Source: Candidatus Nitrosotenuis cloacae (GTDB lineage Archaea > Thermoproteota > Nitrososphaeria > Nitrososphaerales > Nitrosopumilaceae). From it: a stretch of 61,592 bases of DNA. Made by a program: the position numbers and the translations under genes. The notes beneath the pieces were generated by a model. That model was given only the letters and a program-made list of their open reading frames with translations, made no database searches and had not been told where the DNA came from. Where the stretch lies: assembly GCF_026768455.1 (NCBI RefSeq), contig NZ_JAPPVQ010000001.1:1-61592 (forward strand), given 5' to 3'. Positions 33,611 to 41,391 of this stretch are shown here, piece by piece. Within the stretch, counting starts at the first letter, position 1; the number at the start of each line of letters is the position of its first letter.

Positions 33611-35194
33611 TCATCTATTTTGCGGAAAACCTGCTGGCTGTTTCAGCGGAATCTCTATGTGTATCTCCGTACCCATACCCTCGCCTTCCGATTCTGCCCA
33701 AATCCTGCCATTGTGATTCTCAATTATGCCCTTGCAAACAGAAAGCCCAAGTCCGGTGCCACCATACTTGCGCTGTTTGTTGGGTTGTATCTGGTAAAAC
33801 TTGACAAAAACACTATCAATCTTGTCCTTTGCTATCCCGACACCGTTGTCCTTAACCAATATGGTGGCAATCCTTGCGTCCTTCTTCAGGGAGACCTCTA
33901 TCTTGCCGGTGTTCTCGTTAACAAAATCAATAGCATTGAGTAAAATGTTGTTTATGACCTGCCCTATTCGCGATCTGTCGCACTCGCAAGATACGTCCTC
34001 TGACACTTCAAACGTTGTGGTGATGCCTTTTTTCTGAAATTCCAAATCAAGGCCGCTGATCTCATTTTTGATGATCTCTCCCAAACTGTGGACCTGAATG
34101 TCTAATCGTAACTTGCCTAACCCAAGCTTATTTGCGTCTAAAAGATCCCGAATCATCTTCTGTAGTACGAGCGCATTGTTTCTTATCGATTGTAATCTCT
34201 GAATCTGTTTTTCATTCAAGCTACCAAGGCTTTGCATCAGCAGTATCTCCGCATATGCCTGAATCGGTACTAGGGGATTCTTCAAGTCGTGTACAATCAT
34301 CGTGACAAACTCGTCTTTGGATTTTTCAACATTTACCAACTCCTGATTGAGCTTTTGCAGAATCTCGGACTTTTCGCGCAATTGATTTCGTAACAGGTTT
34401 GATCGAATTAGTAGTATGGGTATTATGATGGACAGACTAGTGCCAACTCCGACAATCACTGCCTGCTCGGCGGCTTGCCTCCCAAATGATGAATCCCAGA
34501 TGATGTATTTGAGATCGTAATTTTGTTTAATCTTGTGACCAAATAACGAAGTTTGATGCTCTATTGTAATGGAATCGCGTAACTCCTCTTCACTGAATAT
34601 GGTGTCGTACTTTATCCCATCACTGGATTTTTCTATGCTGTATAACTTGACATTGTCGTCTATGGGGCTTAGCAAAACAATCTTGTAGTTGTTGCTGGTA
34701 ACTACTCCCTCCTGAACAAAATAGTCAAACGGTACAGCTATGATGAGCAACAATTCATCATTGATGTCGAATTCAACCGTCATAGCATTCTTTCCTGCAA
34801 TCTGGGTTGGGTATGTGGGAAACGTGACGTCAAAGTCTTTTCCCACATACTCTTTAATTGGAAATGACTGCGTTATGGTGTTGTTACTTAGCGTGAACAC
34901 ATTGTAAATCTCCTGATTGCTGCCAAGTATCATTTCTACAAAATTATCAAATTCTGCCTTTTCTACTTCGTTGGAATTGGCATACAGTGCAACTATGCTG
35001 GATGCTATTGTCTCTATTCTTCCCTCTCTGCGTGATATCGTGTTTTCAATTATGCCTGTGAATTTTTCCTTGTTTGATTCCCTTATCTCGTTTTGATACT
35101 GTAGAAATTGATAAAAAATAACAAAAGTTCCGCACAAAATTAGAATTCCGACAAACCCTGGAATAACATATGTTGAGGATATTTTCCCTATCAA
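33611..35194 (-). CDS. Membrane sensor histidine kinase
   Basis: 527 residues: transmembrane helix at about 9-31, an extracytoplasmic sensor of about 210 residues with a Cache/CHASE-like pattern (NTISRREGRIETIASSIVAL, NAMTVEFDINDELLLIIAVP), a second helix at 244-265, a HisKA domain with H302 in IVHDLKNPLVPIQAYA and a HATPase with NNILLNAIDF (N box), VKDNGVGIAKD (G1) and YGGTGLGLSV (G2). No receiver is attached. TTG 35194 has ATATGATA on the minus strand about 27 bases upstream. The ligand is unknown; the response regulator at 32245 may be its partner. Confidence 0.93.
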   Translation of the reverse strand: MIGKISSTYVIPGFVGILILCGTFVIFYQFLQYQNEIRESNKEKFTGIIENTISRREGRIETIASSIVALYANSNEVEKAEFDNFVEMILGSNQEIYNVFTLSNNTITQSFPIKEYVGKDFDVTFPTYPTQIAGKNAMTVEFDINDELLLIIAVPFDYFVQEGVVTSNNYKIVLLSPIDDNVKLYSIEKSSDGIKYDTIFSEEELRDSITIEHQTSLFGHKIKQNYDLKYIIWDSSFGRQAAEQAVIVGVGTSLSIIIPILLIRSNLLRNQLREKSEILQKLNQELVNVEKSKDEFVTMIVHDLKNPLVPIQAYAEILLMQSLGSLNEKQIQRLQSIRNNALVLQKMIRDLLDANKLGLGKLRLDIQVHSLGEIIKNEISGLDLEFQKKGITTTFEVSEDVSCECDRSRIGQVINNILLNAIDFVNENTGKIEVSLKKDARIATILVKDNGVGIAKDKIDSVFVKFYQIQPNKQRKYGGTGLGLSVCKGIIENHNGRIWAESEGEGMGTEIHIEIPLKQPAGFPQNR

Positions 35195-35288
35195 CGTCTA
35201 TTAGGAAAAATAACTCTATCATATCTCTTGTGACGATGGTGTGACTGCTCGCTTGAGCCAAGCGGACTCTGGAGGATTTAAGGTGTGG

Positions 35289-35411
35289 TCCCGAGCGAAG
35301 GAATTGAACCTTCGACACTCCGGTATCCGTGTTGCCTAGGTAGGCTGATTTCGGTTAGCCAATGGCCAAACCACTACAGCCGGAAGCTCTACCAGGCTGA
35401 GCTAGCTCGGG
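35289..35411 (-). tRNA. tRNA-Tyr(GTA) with 49-nt intron
   Basis: On the minus strand the acceptor CCCGAGC (35411-35405) pairs with GCTCGGG (35296-35290); discriminator A is at 35289, followed by CCA at 35288-35286. T8-A9, D arm GCTC/GAGC, anticodon stem TCCGG/CCGGA and T arm GAAGG/CCTTC are perfect. Removing 35325-35373 leaves the loop CTGTAGA with anticodon GTA, placing the intron at 37/38. The C1-G72 pair is the archaeal tyrosine identity. A TATTTAATA TATA box lies about 27 bases upstream. Confidence 0.93.
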
Positions 35412-35621
35412 ACAAAAATCCTCGGCACACCATTGTATTAAATAGATATTGGAACAAAATACCCGACTAGTGTTTGTGTGATTTGATACATCACTGCAGA
35501 ACCTGTAGCACGTAGTGACCTGTCCCAGCATGTATGTCCAAAAGCACTATTTGCAGCTCGTGCTGTTCATTTGCGTGCTGTATTACATTCCTTTTATCAT
35601 CGTCGCCTGCCGATCAAAAAA

Positions 35622-35660
35622 ATATTAAATATCGTGAAACTGGGAAAATCCCAGTGTCAC
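35622..35660 (+). promoter_or_regulatory. TATA box and 27-base palindrome over a leaderless start
   Basis: ATATTAAATAT (35622-35632) is centred 27 bases before GTG 35654. Directly downstream, GTGAAACTGGGA (35634-35645), AAA, and TCCCAGTGTCAC (35649-35660) form an inverted repeat with one mismatch in 12 pairs. It covers the expected transcription start and the start codon, as an operator would. Confidence 0.6.
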
Positions 35661-36259
35661 AAACCTTTGATGACGGTTATGCATGCGTTCCATATACACA
35701 CGACCACAAATCCATAGAGATCAAGGAATCGTGGCAGGAGTCAAAAGACGTTGAAAACATGTATTTTGTCACCGCCACGTTCTCCCAGGACAGCAAACCG
35801 TATTTTCCGTCACACGCAAACCACTACCTTCTGGCAAAGTTCGCACACGACGCCAAAATAACTGCGGACATTGAAAAACACTCGCAGGAAAAGACCGCGT
35901 TCGTATTCAACATGAATAGCGAGATTTTTGAACGCGATGTGGAGGGAACGATGAACTTTGTCTCAGTATACTATCTGGAATACTCTAAATCCGAAGAAGA
36001 TCTTTCCGACTTGGCAATGGTGGTGTCCAAAAATGATCGGGTCAGAAAGGCGTCCACTGGAAGCATGATGACGTACTCGTCAGAACCACCTAGATTCACA
36101 TTCCCGTACCAAAACAACATAGTCGTCCTGGAGGTGTCAAGCCAGAAAAGCCACCAGAGCGTAAACAAGTACTGCGAGATGACCCGACGCAACATCTGCA
36201 GAAAGGGAATAACTATGACCAACCTAGTCGGTCTGTCCATTCTTGAGAAGCTGAAATAA
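35654..36259 (+). CDS. Hypothetical protein with palindrome-controlled promoter
   Basis: I do not recognise the family. The frame is open from 35534, but that extension (cysteine/serine-rich) lacks a promoter; GTG 35654 fits the TATA box exactly and yields 201 residues starting VSQTFDDGYACVPYTHDH. The protein is soluble and mixed, with FVTATFSQDSKPYFPSHANH, FVFNMNSEIFERDVEGTMNF and a C-terminal CEMTRRNICRK. Two cysteines near the end and no membrane segment are seen. It stands alone between tRNA-Tyr and aIF5A. Confidence 0.6.
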   Translation: MSQTFDDGYACVPYTHDHKSIEIKESWQESKDVENMYFVTATFSQDSKPYFPSHANHYLLAKFAHDAKITADIEKHSQEKTAFVFNMNSEIFERDVEGTMNFVSVYYLEYSKSEEDLSDLAMVVSKNDRVRKASTGSMMTYSSEPPRFTFPYQNNIVVLEVSSQKSHQSVNKYCEMTRRNICRKGITMTNLVGLSILEKLK

Positions 36260-36309
36260 GATCGTCCATCTTCACAAATGTTAAATATTGAGCAAAAATT
36301 AATCGCAAT

Positions 36310-36720
36310 ATGAGCAAGCCCGCAGAACTTGGTTCGCTAAAAATCGGTTCATACATTCTTCTGCCGGTAGGGGATCAGCCAACCGGAGAGCCATGCAGGA
36401 TATCCGAATACGACACAAGTAAGCCGGGAAAGCACGGGGCCGCAAAGGCTCGAATCGTCGGAGTCGGAGTTTTTGATAACCAGAAACGTCCGCACGTAGG
36501 TCCTGTCAGCATGCAGGTACATGTGCCGCTAATCGACAAAAGAAACGGTCAGATAATATCGATGACTGGTGAACTGATCCAGGTGATGGACAGCGAGACG
36601 TTTGAGACAATAGACGTCCAGATGGTCGACGACGAGGTCCAAGGAAAACTCGAGCAGGGCCAGATGGTCGAATACTGGAAGGTAATGGACCGAACAAAGA
36701 TCATGAGAATAAAGAGCTAA
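36310..36720 (+). CDS. eif5A: Translation factor aIF5A
   Basis: 136-residue homologue of eIF5A/EF-P that helps ribosomes form difficult peptide bonds. The N-terminal SH3-like domain carries K41 in SKPGKHGAAKARIVG, the lysine converted to deoxyhypusine or hypusine. The C-terminal OB domain has SMTGELIQVMDSETFETIDV. ATG 36310 is 26 bases after TTAAATATT. Single-gene unit. Confidence 0.96.
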   Translation: MSKPAELGSLKIGSYILLPVGDQPTGEPCRISEYDTSKPGKHGAAKARIVGVGVFDNQKRPHVGPVSMQVHVPLIDKRNGQIISMTGELIQVMDSETFETIDVQMVDDEVQGKLEQGQMVEYWKVMDRTKIMRIKS

Positions 36721-36741
36721 TTCTATCGAAAATCTCAGTAC

Positions 36742-36749
36742 TAAAATAA
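36742..36749 (+). promoter_or_regulatory. TATA box of the C/D-box sRNA
   Basis: TAAAATAA is centred about 25 bases before 36770, the 5' end of the predicted sRNA, supporting an independent transcript. Confidence 0.5.
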
Positions 36750-36769
36750 CACGCAGAAGACTCTATCTT

Positions 36770-36834
36770 GGATGCTGATGATGAGTGGAAAAGCCATCTG
36801 AGCGTTGATGAGGATTATGAGTATTGAGGCATCC
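36770..36834 (+). ncRNA. C/D-box sRNA, predicted guide for elongator tRNA-Met C34
   Basis: 65-nt element with all parts of an archaeal C/D RNA: terminal stem GGATGCT (36770-36776) with GGCATCC (36828-36834), C box ATGATGA (36778-36784), D' box CTGA (36798-36801), C' box TTGATGA (36805-36811) and a variant D box TTGA (36824-36827). Guides are 13 nt (36785-36797) and 12 nt (36812-36823). The D guide, GGATTATGAGTA, is complementary to the anticodon loop of elongator tRNA-Met (ACUCAUAAUCC); the fifth base from the D box pairs with C34. The D' guide would pair with AUGGCUUUUCCAC, target not recognised. Confidence 0.8.
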
Positions 36835-36864
36835 TTTATTTGACATCCGGCCCCTAAGTACAAA

Positions 36865-37548
36865 GTGGATCTTGCGGCGTTATTTTCCGGAGGCAAGGAC
36901 AGCACCTTTGCAATATGGAAGGCACAGAAAATGGGGCACAAAGTAAGGTGCCTCGTAACCATCATGCCGCATTCTGAGGAAAGCCACCTTCTACACCACC
37001 CAAACATACTTCACACTGCGCTTCAGGCAGAATCGATGAACATCCCGCAAATCATAAAGCGTGCAAAATCCGACGATGCGCAAGAACAACTGGACCTTAT
37101 GACATCTGCACTGCTTGAGGCAAAGAACCTGTACTCGGTAAACGGGATTGTTCACGGCGGCATCCTAAGCGAGTTTCAGAAGAACCACTTTGAAACCGTG
37201 GCATCAAGTCTGGGACTATACGTGGTGACCCCAATCTGGAAAACAAACCAGCAACAATACATGAAGGAACTACTCGAATCAAAATTCGAATTTGTGATAT
37301 CTGCGGTGTCCTGCGACGGATTGGATGACTCGTGGCTTGGCAGAAAAATCACATCTGATGATCTTTTAAAACTAGAAGCGCTGTCTGAGAAACACAAATT
37401 CAATCTCAGCTTCGAAGGCGGGGAGGCGGAGACGTTTGTTGTCAACTGTCCTCTCTTTGACAACGCAATCAAAATCACCGATTACAAAAAACACTGGGAC
37501 GGTTACCGAGGAAGCTTTGAAATACTTCAAGCCAAAATAGGTGTTTGA
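36865..37548 (+). CDS. dph6: Diphthine--ammonia ligase family protein
   Basis: ATP-dependent amidation of diphthine on elongation factor 2, last step of diphthamide synthesis. 227 residues of the ATP-pyrophosphatase (adenine nucleotide alpha hydrolase) fold: PP-loop ALFSGGKDSTFAIWKA at the N-terminus, then VNGIVHGGILSEFQKNHFE and FNLSFEGGEAETFVVNCPLF, the Dph6 signature. GTG 36865 is 25-27 bases after TTTATTT. ffh begins at the base after its stop, so the two form an operon. Confidence 0.92.
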   Translation: MDLAALFSGGKDSTFAIWKAQKMGHKVRCLVTIMPHSEESHLLHHPNILHTALQAESMNIPQIIKRAKSDDAQEQLDLMTSALLEAKNLYSVNGIVHGGILSEFQKNHFETVASSLGLYVVTPIWKTNQQQYMKELLESKFEFVISAVSCDGLDDSWLGRKITSDDLLKLEALSEKHKFNLSFEGGEAETFVVNCPLFDNAIKITDYKKHWDGYRGSFEILQAKIGV

Positions 37549-38874
37549 ATGCTAGACGGTCTTAAAAACAGCCTCCAAGCCGCAATCAAGAGAATCGTAA
37601 ACTCGTCGGGAGTAGACGAGGCACTAATCAAGGAGCTTGCCAGAGACGTCCAAAGGGCGCTTTTGCAGGCAGACGTCAACGTAAAACTCGTACTTGAAAT
37701 CACAAAAAATCTAGAATACCGCTCACTAAATGAGACGCCCCCACCAGGACTCTCCAGAAAAGATCACATTGTCAAAATTCTATACAGCGAACTTGCAAAC
37801 CTACTCGGAAAGGAAAATGAGTTTTCATTCAAGCCAGGAAAGCAGAACCGGGTATTGTTGCTTGGAATCCAAGGTAGCGGCAAGACTACTGTGATGGGAA
37901 AGCTCGCCAAGTTCCTCACAAAGCAGGGCTACAAGGTGGGCGTAATAGGCGCAGATACCTACAGGCCAGGCGCACTAGTACAGCTAAAGACAAACTGTGA
38001 AAAGGCAAACGTCGAGGTATATGGCGAGGAAGGAAACAAGGATGCACCCGCAATAGTGAAGAATGGCCTCAAACACTTTGAGGGCTCCAGCCTTGACATC
38101 ATCCTAATAGACACCGCCGGACGCCACAAGGAGGAGCAGGATCTGCTTGACGAGATGAAGGAGATCGGAAAAGTTGCAGAGCCTGACCTCGCATTATTGG
38201 TAATTGACGGAACCATCGGCCAGCAGTGCTACAGCCAGGCAGAATCGTTCCACAAGACGGTCCCAGTAGGTGGCATCATAATCACAAAGCTTGACAGCTC
38301 CGCAAAGGGGGGAGGCGCACTTGCGGCATCTGCTGCAACAGGCGCCAAGATAATGTATATCGGAACCGGCGAGCGAATAGACGACCTTGAGATATTTTCC
38401 CCGACCCGATTCGTAGGCCGCCTGCTCGGGATGGGCGACATTCAGGCGGTGCTGGACCTTGCAAAGAGACTTGAATCAGAGGCAGACGATGTCCGAATGA
38501 AGAGAATATCTTCTGGAAAGATGAACATGGACGACTTTTACTACCAACTAGAAGAGGTCACCAAGGTGGGCTCGCTTCGCGGATTCCTAGACAGCATGCC
38601 CGGACTTTCCGGAATGGTAAAAGATGATCAGCTGGATCAGATGGAGGACCGGGTGAAAAGATGGAGGTTCATCATCCAATCGATGTCAAAGCAGGAAAAG
38701 GCAGATCCTGACCTGCTTAACGCATCTCGAATCAAGCGAATCGCAAGAGGATCTGGCTGGCCTGAGCACGAGGTAAAGGAACTACTCAAAAATTACAAAA
38801 ACTCCAAGGGCATGATGAAGGCAGCAAAAGGACGACAGATGCAGGGCATGCTGCGCAAGATGGGGCTAGGTTAA
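37549..38874 (+). CDS. ffh: Signal recognition particle protein SRP54
   Basis: GTPase that binds signal sequences and SRP RNA. 441 residues: N domain, G domain with G1 GIQGSGKTTVMGKL, ADTYRPGALVQL, DTAGRHKEEQDLLDEM and TKLDSSAKGGGALAA, then the methionine-rich M domain with the RNA-binding RIKRIARGSGWPEHEV and a final GRQMQGMLRKMGL. ATG 37549 follows dph6 without a gap. SRP19 is at 26408. Confidence 0.97.
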   Translation: MLDGLKNSLQAAIKRIVNSSGVDEALIKELARDVQRALLQADVNVKLVLEITKNLEYRSLNETPPPGLSRKDHIVKILYSELANLLGKENEFSFKPGKQNRVLLLGIQGSGKTTVMGKLAKFLTKQGYKVGVIGADTYRPGALVQLKTNCEKANVEVYGEEGNKDAPAIVKNGLKHFEGSSLDIILIDTAGRHKEEQDLLDEMKEIGKVAEPDLALLVIDGTIGQQCYSQAESFHKTVPVGGIIITKLDSSAKGGGALAASAATGAKIMYIGTGERIDDLEIFSPTRFVGRLLGMGDIQAVLDLAKRLESEADDVRMKRISSGKMNMDDFYYQLEEVTKVGSLRGFLDSMPGLSGMVKDDQLDQMEDRVKRWRFIIQSMSKQEKADPDLLNASRIKRIARGSGWPEHEVKELLKNYKNSKGMMKAAKGRQMQGMLRKMGLG

Positions 38875-38903
38875 TAGAAATAACGCCGATTGAAATTTTT
38901 ACC

Positions 38904-40082
38904 GTGAACAAAAAACTTGCCGCCGTCACATCCGCTTCCCAAAAAATACTCAAAGAGTACGACCTGTGCGACTACTGCCTCGGCAGGCTTTATGCAAAAA
39001 AGCTGAAACTCAAATCCAACCAGAGGCTGGGAAAAAAACTCCGCAAATCCCTCAAGACAAAGGGCACAAAATGCTACATCTGCAAGAACGTGTTTGAGAG
39101 CCTGCCATATTACGTGGAAAAGATGGCCGATGTCTCAGGCGACTATGAATTCAAGACGTTTCTAGTTGGTGCAAAACTAAAGCCGTCCATACTCGACAGG
39201 GACGATCACATACGATCCCAGTACCGACTAAAAGGAATCGACGCAGTCAAGACCAACGTGACGCGCGAGCTGTCCAGACTGTTCTCACAAAAGACCAAAA
39301 AGAAGATCCAGCCAAGTGACCCGGACGTGGTCTTTATGGCCGATTTTAAGCAAGAGTCCTGCAGCGTTCACTCAAAACCGATCTCATTTTTTGGCAGATA
39401 TACAAAGGAGGTGCGCGACATTCCCCAAAAGCAAAAGCCGTGCAGCAACTGTCAGGGAAAAGGGTGCGTTACGTGCGGCCACCACGGAATGACCGAATTT
39501 GACAGCGTTGAGGGGATGATCTCAAAGTTCCTGTTTGAAAAATTCGGTGCAGTCCAGGCAAAGATCACGTGGATAGGCGGGGAGGATGTCACCAGCACCG
39601 TCTCCGGCTCCGGAAGGCCATTCTTTGTAAAACTGTTCAACCCAAAAAAGCGCACACCCCACCTTCAGAAAAAAATCAAACTCGAAAAGATAACTCTTCA
39701 CGGCCTAAAGAAAATCGACAGAATCCCAATCGGACCAATCCCGTTTGTGTCAAAGACTGCTCTTTTGGTGGTGTGCGAGCGCCCAATATCTGGAGAACTT
39801 CTCCTGCGCCTGGACGAATTACAAAAAAGCAACATCGCAGTGTATGAAACGTCCGGAAAACGCGCAGAAAAAAAGGTACAAGACGTGAAATACGAAATGA
39901 TCTCTGGCAACTCGTTTGTATTGCACATGACTGCTGAGGGAGGACTGCCGCTCAAACGCCTTGTGAGTGGGGAGAACGTATTTCCAAACATCTCTGATCT
40001 TCTGGAAACAAAGTGCAGATGCGAAAAGTTTGATTTCAAAGACGTTCAGATAGCAAACCAACACTTTTTACACCTAGTCTGA
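38904..40082 (+). CDS. pus10: tRNA pseudouridine synthase Pus10
   Basis: Archaeal enzyme that makes pseudouridine 54 and 55 in tRNA. 392 residues: N-terminal zinc/THUMP part with CDYCLGRLYAKK and CYICKNVFES, a second cysteine cluster CSNCQGKGCVTCGHHG and the C-terminal catalytic domain ending in NISDLLETKCRCEKFD. The family motif usually reads GREDxDxRMLGxGRPF; here it is GGEDVTSTVSGSGRPF, which keeps the acidic residue but not the arginines. GTG 38904 starts 29 bases after ffh. Confidence 0.9.
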   Translation: MNKKLAAVTSASQKILKEYDLCDYCLGRLYAKKLKLKSNQRLGKKLRKSLKTKGTKCYICKNVFESLPYYVEKMADVSGDYEFKTFLVGAKLKPSILDRDDHIRSQYRLKGIDAVKTNVTRELSRLFSQKTKKKIQPSDPDVVFMADFKQESCSVHSKPISFFGRYTKEVRDIPQKQKPCSNCQGKGCVTCGHHGMTEFDSVEGMISKFLFEKFGAVQAKITWIGGEDVTSTVSGSGRPFFVKLFNPKKRTPHLQKKIKLEKITLHGLKKIDRIPIGPIPFVSKTALLVVCERPISGELLLRLDELQKSNIAVYETSGKRAEKKVQDVKYEMISGNSFVLHMTAEGGLPLKRLVSGENVFPNISDLLETKCRCEKFDFKDVQIANQHFLHLV

Positions 40083-40094
40083 AGATGTTTTCCA

Positions 40095-40802
40095 TTGGAC
40101 CATCTGGTAAAGGTAAAAGAGTCCTATGAAAAGGGGCTGCTGCCTCAAGACATCTATGATTTGATAACTGAAAGATTCTCGCTGGTCTCATCCGGAATTG
40201 ATAGAATAGAAAAAGCATCCGGCACAAAATATCCTGTCTCGTATGTTGAGCCATCCGCAATTCTGACCAGCTCAGCGGACGTCACATTCGGATACGGCAT
40301 ACTCTTTGCAAGAACGCTTCCTGTGTTCTTTGAGGAAAAATTCCAAATAATGATACAAATCTCCGCACCCCTGGTCGCATTCGGCCTAAAGGGAACGATT
40401 CATGCAATCCTTGCACACGAGTTCCTCCACTATTTGGAGCTGGTAAGGAAGGCATCTCGAATGGAGATCCTCTCCGACGAGGTATCTGCCAACCTGTTTG
40501 AAAACGTGTATGCTGACAGCACCAGGCTCTTTGAGGCAAGGGCGGTATTTGACGACCAGACACTGCTTACCCACATCACAAAAAAATTCCCGACCGGATT
40601 CAAGGACTACAAGCTTGAGGACAAGACCGAGAAGCTCTGGATTTCAAAGAATCTCCCTGTGACAAACATAGCCCTTGACGCAAACACCGTCAAGCTGTCT
40701 GCAGAATCTCTGGCAAAGGTGAACTGGGATCCGGCGTTGCTATCGAAAATCAAAGAATACGAAGAACGTGAATCAAAACTGCGGAAACGAAAAATCTACT
40801 GA
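40095..40802 (+). CDS. Putative metalloprotease-like protein (HExxH)
   Basis: 235 residues, family not recognised. A zinc-protease type motif HEFLH (H108, E109, H112) sits in a predicted helix after a hydrophobic stretch (ISAPLVAFGLKGTIHAILA). A third ligand could be in EVSANLFENVYAD downstream. The C-terminus is charged (YEERESKLRKRKIY). TTG 40095 is the only possible start close to pus10 (12 bases away), so it probably shares that transcript. Its last 7 bases overlap the S27ae gene on the other strand. Confidence 0.65.
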   Translation: MDHLVKVKESYEKGLLPQDIYDLITERFSLVSSGIDRIEKASGTKYPVSYVEPSAILTSSADVTFGYGILFARTLPVFFEEKFQIMIQISAPLVAFGLKGTIHAILAHEFLHYLELVRKASRMEILSDEVSANLFENVYADSTRLFEARAVFDDQTLLTHITKKFPTGFKDYKLEDKTEKLWISKNLPVTNIALDANTVKLSAESLAKVNWDPALLSKIKEYEERESKLRKRKIY

Positions 40803-40975
40803 TTGAACTCTGTGAATCCACACTTGCCGCAGGTGCGCCTGTTCTTGTGCTCTGACATAAAGACTCCCTTTCCACAACGCGAGCAGTTCTTGTGAAGCCT
40901 AGTCACCTTGTCGCCTGCAATCTTGTAGTATGCAGCAATGCCAGTTGACTTTGCAGCCGCTTTCTTTCCTGCCAT
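40796..40975 (-). CDS. rps27ae: Ribosomal protein S27ae
   Basis: Short zinc-finger ribosomal protein of 59 residues, read directly from the minus strand. It starts MAGKKAAAKSTGIAAYYKI, has NCSRCGKGVFMSEHKNRRTC with a second pair CGKCGFTEF, four cysteines in all as in S27ae of other archaea. ATG 40975 overlaps the S24e stop by one base (TAATG), so the two are translated together. Confidence 0.93.
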   Translation of the reverse strand: MAGKKAAAKSTGIAAYYKIAGDKVTRLHKNCSRCGKGVFMSEHKNRRTCGKCGFTEFNQ

Positions 40976-41307
40976 TATGCTGCAGCCTCTTCCTTCTTTT
41001 CCTCAGCTGGCGGTGCCGCCTTTGCCTTGGCTTTTTCCAGTCTTGTAAATATCACCGGGTTGACCTGCTTTTTTGCCAGCTCCTCGCTGTCGTATACGTA
41101 GAATGTGGCAGTTATCTCCGGCTTGCCGCTGTGATTCTTCATTGAGATTGGGATCACTATCTTGCCGTCCAGTTTGAACTGTTTTGATACCATGTCTGCC
41201 GCATCAAGCTTTTTGAGCTTGCCTGCAACTCCCTTTAAGCTGCACACTATCTCTCGCCTTGCAAGAAAGGTGTTGTTTACATCGCTTACAGTCTCAATCA
41301 TTGACAT
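40975..41307 (-). CDS. rps24e: Ribosomal protein S24e
   Basis: About 110 residues. Family features are NNTFLARREIVCSLKG near the N-terminus and NHSGKPEITATFYVYDSEE, followed by an Ala/Glu-rich tail (PPAEEKKEEAAA). The frame opens at TTG 41316; ATG 41307 is preferred since GTTTATAT on the minus strand lies about 28 bases upstream. Operon with S27ae. Confidence 0.93.
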   Translation of the reverse strand: MSMIETVSDVNNTFLARREIVCSLKGVAGKLKKLDAADMVSKQFKLDGKIVIPISMKNHSGKPEITATFYVYDSEELAKKQVNPVIFTRLEKAKAKAAPPAEEKKEEAAA

Positions 41308-41391
41308 GTATTCCAACTCGATTTTCTATTTCATATAAACCTTGATTGCAAATCCCGAAGGAATTTAAGAAAAACCATACTCTACCAAACG

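Noticed and set aside
35285-35470. Plus-strand ORF over the tRNA-Tyr gene
   Set aside because: It lies across a complete tRNA on the other strand and its promoter; translation resembles no protein.
36741-37007. Minus-strand ORF across the sRNA and dph6 start
   Set aside because: It would be antisense to the dph6 PP-loop and the C/D-box sRNA, with no TATA element or family match.
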